Assembly (NCBI RefSeq): GCF_022879595.1
Contig: NZ_CP084266.1
Coordinates: forward strand, 806,001 to 870,000
Length of the DNA: 64,000 nucleotides
Source of the DNA: Caballeronia sp. Lep1P3
GTDB taxonomy: Bacteria; Pseudomonadota; Gammaproteobacteria; Burkholderiales; Burkholderiaceae
Reading direction: 5' to 3'
Positions 56,500 to 64,000 of this stretch are shown piece by piece. How positions within the stretch are numbered: position 1 is the first letter of the stretch; every line of letters begins with the position of its first letter. Position numbers and translations under genes: made by a program. Below the pieces are notes generated by a model. The model saw only the letters and a program-made list of their open reading frames with translations, was not told the origin of the DNA and searched no databases.

Positions 56500-57279
56500 T
56501 TAATCGCCGTAGACGTCGAAGTCGAAGTACTTGCGCGCGATCTTCTGGTATGTGCCATCGGCGCGCATGTCGGTCACGGCCTTGTCCACTTTCGCCTTGA
56601 GCGCCGTATCGTCGAGACGCATGCCCATGCCGACGCCATGATCGCCCATCGAAAGCGGTGCGCCCACGAACGCGAAGCCCGCGCCGCGCGGCGTCTTCAA
56701 AAAGCCGTTTTCCGCTTCGACGGAGCCGAGCAACGCGGCATCGATTCGGCCCGCGACGAGATCGTTGAACACGCCTTCCTGACTCTGATACGCGACCACT
56801 TCGACGCCGCCCGGCTGCCAGTTCTTGAGCGCATAAGTCTCGAACTGACTGCCGCTCTGCACGCCGACGCGCTTGCCGCGCAATCCGTCCGCGCTCGCGG
56901 TCAGCGCCGCCCCGCTCTTCGCAATCAAACGCGAGCGGAACTGAAAGAGCTTGGTCGAGAACGCGATCTGCTTCATGCGCTTGTCGGTGATCGCCATCGA
57001 CGACATGATGCCGTCGATCTTGCGCGCCTTGAGCGCCGGAATCATCCCGGAGAATTCGAGTTCGACCCATTGGCAATGCATCGCGATGCGCCGGCAGATT
57101 TCATCGCCGAGATCGACATCGAAGCCGGCGACGTGACCGTCGGGCGTCTTGACGTCCATCGGCGGATAGCCGGGATCGATACCGAGACGCAAGGTTTCGG
57201 CCTCGCTCGCGAGAACGGGCGACGCGGCGAGCGCGCCCGCAAGCAAAGCGGCTATGAACGACGACGTGATGTTGGGCAT
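56500..57279 (-). CDS. periplasmic amino-acid-type substrate-binding protein
   Basis: 259-residue SBP (family 3). Signal peptide residues 1-24 ending VLA-SEAETLRLG. The core LRLGIDPGYPPMDVKTPDGH is the hallmark of polar amino-acid and opine binding proteins, followed by GFDVDLGDEICRR and MIPALKARKIDGIMSSMAIT. No ABC permease or ATPase gene is adjacent. The downstream aspartoacylase-type gene and the divergent LysR gene suggest a small unit for one acyl amino acid. The start ATG 57279 lacks a strong ribosome-binding site; no better one is seen. Confidence 0.88.
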   Translation of the reverse strand: MPNITSSFIAALLAGALAASPVLASEAETLRLGIDPGYPPMDVKTPDGHVAGFDVDLGDEICRRIAMHCQWVELEFSGMIPALKARKIDGIMSSMAITDKRMKQIAFSTKLFQFRSRLIAKSGAALTASADGLRGKRVGVQSGSQFETYALKNWQPGGVEVVAYQSQEGVFNDLVAGRIDAALLGSVEAENGFLKTPRGAGFAFVGAPLSMGDHGVGMGMRLDDTALKAKVDKAVTDMRADGTYQKIARKYFDFDVYGD

Positions 57280-57335
57280 GTGCGCTGGATGATCGAAGGA
57301 ATCGAAGGAATCGTCCTGCCGATGGTACGAGTGCA

Positions 57336-57360
57336 AAATGCGCCTTAATAGAGGCGTTTT
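57336..57360. promoter_or_regulatory. imperfect palindrome between divergent SBP and LysR genes
   Basis: AAATGCGCC-TTAATAGA-GGCGTTTT, two near-complementary arms around an AT core with T-N11-A-like spacing, centred 69 bases upstream of the SBP start and 55 bases before the regulator start. It fits a LysR-type binding site controlling both genes. Confidence 0.6.
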
Positions 57361-57402
57361 GCTTATCATGATCACCTTTTGCGATCGGGCGGGAAGGACA
57401 TC

Positions 57403-58320
57403 GTGGACTTGACTCTCGCGCAGTTGCGCATGTTCGTCGCGGTGGCCGAAGCGGGCAGCTTGCGCGCGGCGGCGCGGCGGCTTTGCATCGCGCAGAGCGG
57501 CATCACGCAGCAGTTGCGCAAGCTGGAGGCGAATGCCGGCGCACCGCTTTTCGAGCGCGATGTGCGCGGCGTGCGGCTGACGCAAATCGGCGAACGCCTG
57601 CGCGTGCGCGCCGATCTCATCCTGGGCGAATGCGAAAAGACCGAGCAGGAAATGCGGCAGTTGCGCGGCGAACTGATGGGAAGCGTATCGCTCGGTCTCG
57701 CCGCCGAAGCCACGATGCGCCTTTTTCCCGCGCTCCTCGCGAGCTTTCGCGAACGATGCCCGCGTATCGACGTGCATCTGACGAGCGCGACTTCGCGCGT
57801 GCTGACTTCGTGGGTCCGCGAGGGCAGTCTCGACTTCGCGCTCGCGCTGATCGCACCGGATGCCGATCTGCACGACATGGAAACGACGCGCCTCTTCAAC
57901 TCCGATGTCGCTGTCATGGCGCGGCGCGGTCATCCGCTCGCGGCATCCCGCACGCTCGCCGATCTGCGCGACGCGCAATGGGTCAGCACACGGCACAAGC
58001 AGCAGCGCGGCAACAAGCTCCTTGCGCTTTTCGAGCAAGCCGGCTTGCCGCTGCCGCGCGTCGCCGCGACAACGGAAGCCGTCTTCGACACGATGCACTG
58101 CGTCGCCGCAAGCGACTATCTCGCGCTCGAACCGGCGAGCCTCGCGCAGCATGCGTTCTTTCGCGAGCACATCGTGAGCGTGCCTGTCGCCGAACGCGCG
58201 GCAAGCACGCCGGTGTGTCTGCTCAGACGCGCGGGCGCGCCGCTCACGCCCGCCGCGCAGGAACTCGCGTCGATGGCCGTCTCGTTCGCGCGCATGCTGC
58301 CCGCGCGAACCGGGCCTTAA
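57403..58320 (+). CDS. LysR-type transcriptional regulator
   Basis: 305 residues. The GTG at 57403 has GGAAGGA 5 bases upstream. The winged helix occupies residues 1-60 (LAQLRMFVAVAEAGSLRAAA, then SGITQQLRKLEANAGAPLFE), the effector domain about 90-295. It is the divergent partner of the binding protein gene and likely senses the same substrate. The stop TAA overlaps the convergent DUF6496 gene stop by three bases. Confidence 0.9.
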   Translation: MDLTLAQLRMFVAVAEAGSLRAAARRLCIAQSGITQQLRKLEANAGAPLFERDVRGVRLTQIGERLRVRADLILGECEKTEQEMRQLRGELMGSVSLGLAAEATMRLFPALLASFRERCPRIDVHLTSATSRVLTSWVREGSLDFALALIAPDADLHDMETTRLFNSDVAVMARRGHPLAASRTLADLRDAQWVSTRHKQQRGNKLLALFEQAGLPLPRVAATTEAVFDTMHCVAASDYLALEPASLAQHAFFREHIVSVPVAERAASTPVCLLRRAGAPLTPAAQELASMAVSFARMLPARTGP

Positions 58321-58820
58321 CGGGAAGCGTGACGCGAGTTCGAAGCGGACTTCTTGCCCGCGGCCTGCGCGCGCCGCGTCGCCCAGCCCTTCTTGGCGGC
58401 AGCGGAGCGGTCGGCGGCGGAACGGCGGCTTGCGCTCGCATGCGCCTGGCGCGACAGCGACTTGGGCGATGCCGCCTTCGTGCTCTCGCGCTTGAGCACG
58501 CGCGTGGACGCAGCCGAGCGCTTCGCCTTCGATTCGGTGCTCGGGCTCTTCGTCTTGCGATGCGCGGCTTTCGTGTCCTGCGCGGCTTTCTTGCGCGTGC
58601 CTTCCGATGCTTCGCCCTTCTTCGGCGTCTTCAGCTTGACGCCCGCGCGCCGCGCTTCCGACAAGCCGATCGCAATGGCTTGCTTGGCCGACTTCGCGCC
58701 GTGCTTGCCTTCGCGAACGTGGTCGATCTGTTCCTTCACGAACGCGCCCGCCTGCGTGCTCGCGGACTTGCCTTCGCGCTTGGCTTTCTCTGCGCGCTTC
58801 ACGGTTTTCTTCTCGGGCAT
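58317..58820 (-). CDS. DUF6496 domain, histone H1-like lysine/alanine-rich protein
   Basis: 167 residues, very basic and rich in Ala, Lys and Ser. The ATG at 58820 follows AAGGAG. The first 60 residues hold the DUF6496 pattern: an early KREGKSASTQAGAFVKEQID block with HVREGKHGAKSAKQAIAIGL, and LSEARRAGVKL. The rest is a histone H1-like disordered tail with repeated KK/KR and SRQAHA blocks, probably binding DNA non-specifically. Related proteins are common in Burkholderia as stress or stationary-phase nucleoid factors, but function is untested. It is convergent with LysR. Confidence 0.85.
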   Translation of the reverse strand: MPEKKTVKRAEKAKREGKSASTQAGAFVKEQIDHVREGKHGAKSAKQAIAIGLSEARRAGVKLKTPKKGEASEGTRKKAAQDTKAAHRKTKSPSTESKAKRSAASTRVLKRESTKAASPKSLSRQAHASASRRSAADRSAAAKKGWATRRAQAAGKKSASNSRHASR

Positions 58821-58862
58821 GTCGGTACTCCTTGCGAAGTGAGGTCGTACCGGCTACGCGAG

Positions 58863-58882
58863 CAACGCGCGTGCCCGCGTTG
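58863..58882 (-). terminator. stem-loop after the tad operon
   Basis: CAACGCG and CGCGTTG, 7-bp perfect stem with 6-base loop, 8 bases beyond the tadG stop when read on the minus strand. No T tract; a terminator or 3' stabiliser is possible. Confidence 0.45.
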
Positions 58883-58890
58883 GTGCGCTT

Positions 58891-60681
58891 CTATTGCGTG
58901 AGACGCAGCACGCCCAGACTGCCCGCTATCTGCTGGAAGATCGTGTCGAGCGTGGCGTTCGTCGGCGCGTGATAGTAGTTGCCGGGCGTCGCGCAGCTTT
59001 GCATCGTCTGCTGCGCCGCGACGCTCGCGGCATCGGTGCCGTAGGTGCCGAACGTGATCGAATACACGATGATGCCGCTCTGCTTCATCGCCGAGCACAC
59101 GCCGAGCTGAAACGCGTTGATGTCGTCGAGCGACGTCATCGAGCCGTCCTTCAGCGTCGAGCCATCGGGCCGCATCACGGTGGGCGCCCGCAGCGTGCTG
59201 TCGCCGACGCCCGAGACGCCGTTGAACGAAGGCGCGGGCATGATGCCGCTTGCCGCGCCGAGATCGTTCTCGCCGTCGGTCAGCACGATCACGACGCGCT
59301 GCAGCGACTGCGTCGTCTCAGGCCGGGGCAGGCTCGTATCGGTCGAGATGAAGCCGCTATTGCCCGCCACGTTGCCCGACCAGTCCGACGACAGCATGCG
59401 CCAGCCCCACAACAGACCGCTCGGAATGAGCGTCGAACCGTTGGCCTGCATGTTCGAGATCGCGGACGTGAGCGTGTTCGCATCCTTCGAGAGGAAGAGC
59501 GCCGGTGCCATCTCGCACGGACCGGTTGAGGAGCCGTTGATGTTGTAGTTCTGATCGATGGTCGACGTGGACGCGTTGCTGTCCGTCGATTGATACCAGA
59601 GGTCCGTGATGGTCGCGTTGTCCGCTGCGCCGCCGCATAGGGACGTATAGCCCTGGCTCTGCAAGGTCAGCGGCACGCCCATGACTTTGTTCGTCGTGAG
59701 CGTGCAGCTGGAACCGTAATTTCCGTTCGAAGACCGGTTCGCGTTGACAATCGAGAATCCTCCCGGCGGCACGTTGTAGTACCACGGCGTGAAGCCCGGC
59801 GAATCCTTGGGCGCGTAGGCCTTCGGATACAGATTGCCGCCCGCGTCGCGCGGTTCGACCGCGCAGCCGTGCCAGCCGGAGCCCGGATAGTTCTTTTTCG
59901 CCGCCATCGAAACGTTCGTCGGGTTGTACGCGAAGCTCGGCGTGATCCACCTTCCGTTCGACGGCAGCACGTTCTTGAGATTCACCATCGTCGTGAAAGG
60001 CACGAGACCGATATACGAATCGTTGTTGCTCTGGCCGAACACGCTCGTGACGAGGTTCGTCGCCGCCGTGCGCAAGCCCGCGATCTTCGTGCTTCCGTAG
60101 CGGCTTCCCGTCGCGCTGTCGGCCATCGAACCGGTGTTGTCCAGCACCATCACCAGTTCAAGCGTGCTCTTCGGCTGCCGCAGCACGGTGTTGCTCGCGG
60201 TGACGGTCGCGGTGTCGGGCGCATCCGTCGCGCCGCCGCTGCTGCCGCCGCCGCCGCTTTGCGCGGACTGCTTAAGGAAGATCGGCGCGAGAAGCGGAAT
60301 GCTGCCCTTCACCGAAAAGTTGATGACCTGTCCCGTGGCGGGCGTGCCGCTCACGTCGATGTTGAGGTTTTTGTCCGGAACGCTCAACTGCAAGTATTCG
60401 CCCGGCATGTTGGCGCCGAAGTACGCATAGGCGTCGGCCTTCCATTGCGCGATATCCGACGCTTGCGTCATGTCGTAGTGCGCGAGATTCGCACCCGCGG
60501 ACAACGCGGCGACATCCGATGCCATTTGCAGACGCGCCTGCGCCATTTCGTCGTGGATCGCGTCGTAGGCCATGCACATCGCGCCGATCATGACGCTCGC
60601 GAACACCGCGAAGACCATCGAGACCGCGCCGTCGTCGCGGGCAAAAAGTGCGCGCGAGGCGCGGCTTTGCGTCTTGCTCAT
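58891..60681 (-). CDS. tadG: TadG-like pilus assembly protein with von Willebrand factor A domain
   Basis: 596 residues. The N-terminal helix (residues 20-42, AVSMVFAVFASVMIGAMCMA) is the TadE/TadG-type membrane anchor, followed by a long region and a VWA domain from about 170: MIDAS-like VMVLDNTGSMAD, and VVIVLTDGEND near residue 480, then the TIFGTYG-like segment. TadG-type proteins help build Flp pili outside the cell. The start ATG 60681 overlaps the upstream stop by four bases. It is the last gene of the operon in this window and ends before the histone-like gene. Confidence 0.87.
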   Translation of the reverse strand: MSKTQSRASRALFARDDGAVSMVFAVFASVMIGAMCMAYDAIHDEMAQARLQMASDVAALSAGANLAHYDMTQASDIAQWKADAYAYFGANMPGEYLQLSVPDKNLNIDVSGTPATGQVINFSVKGSIPLLAPIFLKQSAQSGGGGSSGGATDAPDTATVTASNTVLRQPKSTLELVMVLDNTGSMADSATGSRYGSTKIAGLRTAATNLVTSVFGQSNNDSYIGLVPFTTMVNLKNVLPSNGRWITPSFAYNPTNVSMAAKKNYPGSGWHGCAVEPRDAGGNLYPKAYAPKDSPGFTPWYYNVPPGGFSIVNANRSSNGNYGSSCTLTTNKVMGVPLTLQSQGYTSLCGGAADNATITDLWYQSTDSNASTSTIDQNYNINGSSTGPCEMAPALFLSKDANTLTSAISNMQANGSTLIPSGLLWGWRMLSSDWSGNVAGNSGFISTDTSLPRPETTQSLQRVVIVLTDGENDLGAASGIMPAPSFNGVSGVGDSTLRAPTVMRPDGSTLKDGSMTSLDDINAFQLGVCSAMKQSGIIVYSITFGTYGTDAASVAAQQTMQSCATPGNYYHAPTNATLDTIFQQIAGSLGVLRLTQ

Positions 60682-61328
60682 GATTGCGGCTGAAGCGTGA
60701 GCGACTGTCCGGTGCGCGGACGCACGACCACGCGCTCGTAGATGGTCTGCGTGCCCGGCGCGCTCTGCCAGAACGGCGCGGTCATGGAGAACGGCGTGTA
60801 CGAATAGAACACTTCGACGATCACGGCGGAGTCGCCGTTCCGAAACGGCCAGCCCGTGGGCAAAATGCTCGTCGGCGTGATGTGCGTGCTCATGCCGCTC
60901 GCGTTCCACGGCGCCTGTTTCTGCCACAGAATCTTCGCGACGCCCGGCGTTTTCGACACGCTCGTCACGAGTCCGTTGCAGCTCGAGGCTTGTTCGCAGA
61001 CGGACGTGACCACCACGCCGCCCTGCTTCGATAGCGTCTCGGGCGCGGCAATCAGCGTGGCCGCGTTCCAGATCGCGCCCAGGTTGTTGGAACCGGTGGT
61101 CGAGGAATCGTCCATGACTTGCGTCATCTGGCCGATCGAATCGGCGAGCGTGAACGCCGTATGCTCCACGAGGCTCACGGCGCGCATGTAGAGATACATC
61201 TCGGTGAAGCCGAGCAGCACGAGCAGCATGAGCGGCACGATCACCACGAACTCCACCGCCGCGCTGCCGCGGTCCGAGCGCAGCAGCGTGCGCCACGCGG
61301 CGCGCGCCGATCTTTCCCCTGGCTTCAT
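60678..61328 (-). CDS. tadF: TadF-like pilus minor component (TadE family)
   Basis: 216 residues. After a short basic head comes the TadE-type segment SDRGSAAVEFVVIVPLMLLV (residues 18-37) with the conserved Glu before the hydrophobic helix, as in pseudopilins processed by a TadV-like peptidase. The exterior part has one Cys pair (CEQASSCNG). The start ATG 61328 overlaps the TadE-like stop by four bases. Calling it TadF is by operon position; it could equally be named a second TadE. Confidence 0.8.
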   Translation of the reverse strand: MKPGERSARAAWRTLLRSDRGSAAVEFVVIVPLMLLVLLGFTEMYLYMRAVSLVEHTAFTLADSIGQMTQVMDDSSTTGSNNLGAIWNAATLIAAPETLSKQGGVVVTSVCEQASSCNGLVTSVSKTPGVAKILWQKQAPWNASGMSTHITPTSILPTGWPFRNGDSAVIVEVFYSYTPFSMTAPFWQSAPGTQTIYERVVVRPRTGQSLTLQPQS

Positions 61329-61807
61329 TTTTCGTTCTGGACGATAAAGTTGCGTTGGAACGTCATCGATTCGATGCCGAAGAGCTTCGGAATGCCCGAG
61401 AACGTCGGCATCGTCACGCTCACGTTGTAAGCGACGACATCGCCGAAGCCGCCCATCGATGTCTGATAGCTCGTGCCGCCGATGTCGTTGTAGCTGCTGT
61501 AGGACTGCGCCGTGATGCTCACCGTGCCGCCCACGTTGGTCCACTCCTGAAGCATCGCATTGACGATGCGCTTCGCTTCGGCGTCGCGCGTCGTGTTCGC
61601 CGGAACCGTCGTCGTCAGGCCGACGCGCGATGCGGTTTGCGCGGCCATCTGCACGGACGCATCCACGAACATGTCGAGCGCGATCTCCACAGTCGCGAGA
61701 ACGAGGATGAACACGACCGGCCCGAGGATCGCGAATTCGATCGCCGAGACGCCGCCGGCATCGCGAAGGAAGCGTCGCGTGAACGCGCGCATCGCGTGGC
61801 TTTTCAC
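61325..61807 (-). CDS. tadE: TadE-like pilus protein
   Basis: 160 residues. GTG start at 61807 overlaps the TadD stop by four bases (GTGA), with GAGGCGA upstream; an in-frame ATG at 61792 is the alternative. The hallmark is GGVSAIEFAILGPVVFILVL (residues 18-37), a TadE-type pseudopilin segment with conserved Glu. The outer part is Thr/Ser/Tyr-rich and has no Cys. Works with TadF and TadG in extending or anchoring the Flp pilus. Confidence 0.85.
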   Translation of the reverse strand: MKSHAMRAFTRRFLRDAGGVSAIEFAILGPVVFILVLATVEIALDMFVDASVQMAAQTASRVGLTTTVPANTTRDAEAKRIVNAMLQEWTNVGGTVSITAQSYSSYNDIGGTSYQTSMGGFGDVVAYNVSVTMPTFSGIPKLFGIESMTFQRNFIVQNEK

Positions 61808-62640
61808 CGGACACTCGCCTCGGAGACCGTCACGCCCTTGAGCGCCAGGTTCTGCGCCGCGCGCGTGCGCTGCAACTGGTAGAAGCGCAGATTGTCCTGC
61901 ACGGAGTCCTTCGGCAGATCGGTCGACAGGATCGCGGCAGCCGCGTCGTCGTTGCCGAGCAGCCCGTAAGCGAGCGCGAGGTCCTGACGCGCCTGCGGGG
62001 GCGCAGCCGGAAAACGCGTCACGTCGAGCAGCACGTTCGCGCCCTGGCGCGGATCGCCGCCGAGCGTGAGCGACAGCCCGAGATTGAGCGAAAGCACCGG
62101 ATCGCCGGGATTCGCCGCGAGCGCATCGCGCAGCACGGCCTGCGCCTCTGCGTGCTTGCCCGAAAGATCGAGCGCCGCGCCGAGCCCCGCCGAGGCCAGC
62201 GGATCGTTGGGTTTCATCGCGAGCACGCGCCGGTACGTGGCGATAGCGTCGTCAAAGCGGCGCTGATGAATCGCCACGCGCCCGATGCCCACGAGCGGCG
62301 CGATGGCCTGCGCATCCAGCTTGCTCGCGCGTTCGAAATAGACGCCGGCGCGCGTGTAGTCGCCGACCGCATACAGCGTGCTGCCGAGTCCGGTCAGTCC
62401 CGGCACGGAGTTCGGATCGGCCTGGACGATTCGTTCGTACAGCGAGGTAGCGAGTTCGAGATTGTTCGACTCGAGCGCGGTATCGGCGATGTGCAGTTCG
62501 CTCATCGCGCTCGGCGAACTGTTTTGCGTGAGCGGCCGCGTTTGCGCGACCTGCCGCACGGTCGTCGTGCAGCCAGCCGCCGCGAACGCGAATGCGGCCG
62601 CGCCCGCGATGCATGCGGCGCGATAAATAACAGATTTCAT
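61804..62640 (-). CDS. tadD: TadD, TPR lipoprotein of the Tad pilus system
   Basis: 278-residue lipoprotein with lipobox AAG-C24, ending a signal peptide MKSVIYRAACIAGAAAFAFA. The body carries about five TPR-like repeats (for example NSVPGLTGLGSTLYAVGDYT, PLASAGLGAALDLSGKHAEA). TadD is needed for assembly of Flp pili and acts as a pilotin-like scaffold in the outer membrane. The start ATG 62640 overlaps the tadC stop by four bases, with GGAG upstream. Confidence 0.9.
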   Translation of the reverse strand: MKSVIYRAACIAGAAAFAFAAAGCTTTVRQVAQTRPLTQNSSPSAMSELHIADTALESNNLELATSLYERIVQADPNSVPGLTGLGSTLYAVGDYTRAGVYFERASKLDAQAIAPLVGIGRVAIHQRRFDDAIATYRRVLAMKPNDPLASAGLGAALDLSGKHAEAQAVLRDALAANPGDPVLSLNLGLSLTLGGDPRQGANVLLDVTRFPAAPPQARQDLALAYGLLGNDDAAAAILSTDLPKDSVQDNLRFYQLQRTRAAQNLALKGVTVSEASVR

Positions 62641-63599
62641 TTCGAAGCTCCGGCGATAAACGCAAGCAACTGGATGACGGCGGGCCCCGCCGCGACGGCG
62701 ATGATCGCCGGAAGAATGAAGAGCATCATCGGCACGACCATTTTCGGCGCGAGCTTCGCGGCCTTTTCCTCGAGCGAGACGATGTGCGCGATGCGCTCGG
62801 TGCGCGACAGCGTGCGTAGCGCCTGCGTGATCGGCGTGCCGTAACGCATGGACTGCGTGAGCGTGGAGATGAGCGCGCGGATCGACGGCAGGTCGATGCG
62901 TTCGGCCAGGTTGTTCAGTGCGCGGGTGCTGTCGCCGGAAAGTTTGAGCTCGTCGGCGGCAAGCGCGAACTCGCCCGAAAGCGGCGGACAGATGGTCTTC
63001 ATCTCGTCGGCCACGCGGCGGATCGAGACGCCGAGACTGTTGCCCGCGTTGGTGCAGATGACGAGCAGGTCGAGCGCGTCGGGCAGACACGCGGCCATCG
63101 CCTTTCGGCGACGCGACGCCTGAAACGCGACCACGTATTCCGGCAGGATCATGCCGACGACGAACGCCATCAGCATGGCGATGCCGCGCGCAGCCGGATA
63201 TTCGCCGACCATCGGCAGATGCGCGCCGAACATGACCGTGAGCGCCGCGCAGCACAGCCCGCAGCAGAACTTCACGGCGAGCAGGACCGATACCGCACGC
63301 TCGCCCCGGTAGCCGCTGCGCACCATTTCCTTCTGGAGCTTCAGGCGATACTTCGCGTCGAAGAGCGGAATCTTGTCGCCAAGGCGCGAAAGCCGCCGCA
63401 GCACGCCCGAACGCAGCGGCGAGTTCTCGTCGTTCTCGGCGGCGTCCTCGCTTTGCTGCCGCTGCGCCGCCGCGCGCGCACGCTCCGCGATGCGTCCGCG
63501 CGCGCCGCCATGCTTGCGCTGCCACCACAGCGCGAGCGCGGCGAACAGACCGAGCAGCATCAGCAGATTGGCGAGCGTTTGTGCGTTGTCCGGATTCAT
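62637..63599 (-). CDS. tadC: TadC, inner-membrane platform protein (T2SSF family)
   Basis: 320 residues. The T2SSF domain spans about 140-300: LPDALDLLVICTNAGNSLGV and YGTPITQALRTLSRTER are characteristic, with membrane helices near residues 10-26, 105-150 and 285-315. With TadB it forms the pilus platform. The start ATG 63599 overlaps the TadB stop by four bases. The order tadB-tadC-tadD-tadE-tadF-tadG is the normal one. Confidence 0.92.
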   Translation of the reverse strand: MNPDNAQTLANLLMLLGLFAALALWWQRKHGGARGRIAERARAAAQRQQSEDAAENDENSPLRSGVLRRLSRLGDKIPLFDAKYRLKLQKEMVRSGYRGERAVSVLLAVKFCCGLCCAALTVMFGAHLPMVGEYPAARGIAMLMAFVVGMILPEYVVAFQASRRRKAMAACLPDALDLLVICTNAGNSLGVSIRRVADEMKTICPPLSGEFALAADELKLSGDSTRALNNLAERIDLPSIRALISTLTQSMRYGTPITQALRTLSRTERIAHIVSLEEKAAKLAPKMVVPMMLFILPAIIAVAAGPAVIQLLAFIAGASK

Positions 63600-64000
63600 C
63601 GCGAGGTATCCAACTTCGAGATTTTGCCGATGACGATCATCCCCACCACGATCGAGATGACCGCGAAGGTGAGGAGCTTGTGTCCCGACTCGGTGTTGAA
63701 CAGCACCATCAGATACGAGCGGTTGATGGCGTAGAGCGACAGCATGATGACGATCGGAATGGCGGCGAGAATCTTGGTCGTGATGCGCGCCTCGCCGGTC
63801 AGCGCCCTGGTCTTCTGGCGAATCTCGCGCCGGGTGCGCACGATGCCTGACAGGTTCTCCAGCGTCTCGCCGAGCTGTCCGCCGGTCTCGCGCTGCAGCA
63901 GCAGGCACACGCAGAAGAACGAGAAGTCCGCGATTTCGATGCGATGCATCGCCACGTTGAGGACTTCTTCCAGATCGAGGCCCACTTGCAGCGAATCGGC
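63596..64000 (-). CDS. tadB: TadB, inner-membrane platform protein (3' part only)
   Basis: The frame runs off the window at base 64000, so only the last 134 codons are present. The part seen includes the second T2SSF half, VNAMHRIEIADFSFFCV-like helices, QRETGGQLGETLENLSGIVR, and two membrane helices ending the chain (IPIVIMLSLYAINRSYLMVL and LLTFAVISIVVGMIVIGKIS). QRETGGQLGETL is a strong TadB mark. tadA and the pilin genes should lie beyond the window. Confidence 0.92.
   Translation of the reverse strand, partial: ADSLQVGLDLEEVLNVAMHRIEIADFSFFCVCLLLQRETGGQLGETLENLSGIVRTRREIRQKTRALTGEARITTKILAAIPIVIMLSLYAINRSYLMVLFNTESGHKLLTFAVISIVVGMIVIGKISKLDTSR

Overview
This GC-rich 64 kb window is bacterial chromosome and reads as a member of the Burkholderiaceae, most likely Caballeronia or Paraburkholderia. 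The clues are a phasin, a DUF3331 protein, a DUF6496 protein, a homodimeric E1 paralogue beside an Lrp regulator, an oversized fused UvrA, and a Tad pilus locus. Genes are dense. I saw no rRNA, tRNA, CRISPR array, insertion sequence or phage module.

Layout. 0-4.4 kb: a polyamine-type ABC importer (ATPase cut by the window edge, binding protein, two permeases). 4.9-7.6 kb: small accessory genes and a phosphoribosyltransferase. 7.6-11.0 kb: a pyruvate dehydrogenase-type E1 divergent from an Lrp/AsnC regulator. 11.0-11.4 kb: two tandem 37-residue peptides that duplicate each other. 11.7-18.9 kb: Ap4A phosphorylase-like protein, HtrA-type protease, several small proteins, a DMT exporter, an XRE regulator, a phasin with a clear sigma70 promoter, and a small lipoprotein. 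19.0-24.3 kb: a nuclease-helicase fusion with a LexA box over its start codon, hemerythrin, 2OG oxygenase, RibA and an F420-reductase-like protein. 24.4-26.8 kb: ahpC-ahpF with two strong intercistronic hairpins. 26.8-31 kb: a soluble histidine kinase, and a LysR regulator divergent from a ketoglutarate semialdehyde dehydrogenase. 31.5-36.8 kb: a zinc-ribbon membrane protein with a repeated Met-Tyr-Val motif, a TAXI binding protein, a MocR regulator and a small membrane protein. 36.9-41.7 kb: two alpha-glucan-active glycosidases. 42.1-43.5 kb: an unrecognised protein made of five ~90-residue repeats. 43.5-51.1 kb: uvrA (two UvrA units in one chain), an ACT protein and a DUF445 protein in a probable SOS operon. 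51.2-58.8 kb: alpha/beta hydrolase, a Tat-lipoprotein polygalacturonase, a methyltransferase, an aspartoacylase-type amidohydrolase, a periplasmic binding protein divergent from a LysR regulator, and a histone H1-like protein. 58.9-64 kb: tadB-C-D-E-F-G, every junction overlapping by four bases, leaving the window on the minus strand.

The most interesting items are the tandem double-glycine peptides at 11.1-11.4 kb, the five-repeat protein at 42.1 kb, and the two LexA boxes that link a nuclease-helicase and the fused UvrA operon into one SOS response. Starts were chosen from ribosome-binding sites and family lengths; uncertain ones are flagged. All family assignments come from reading motifs, not from database searches.
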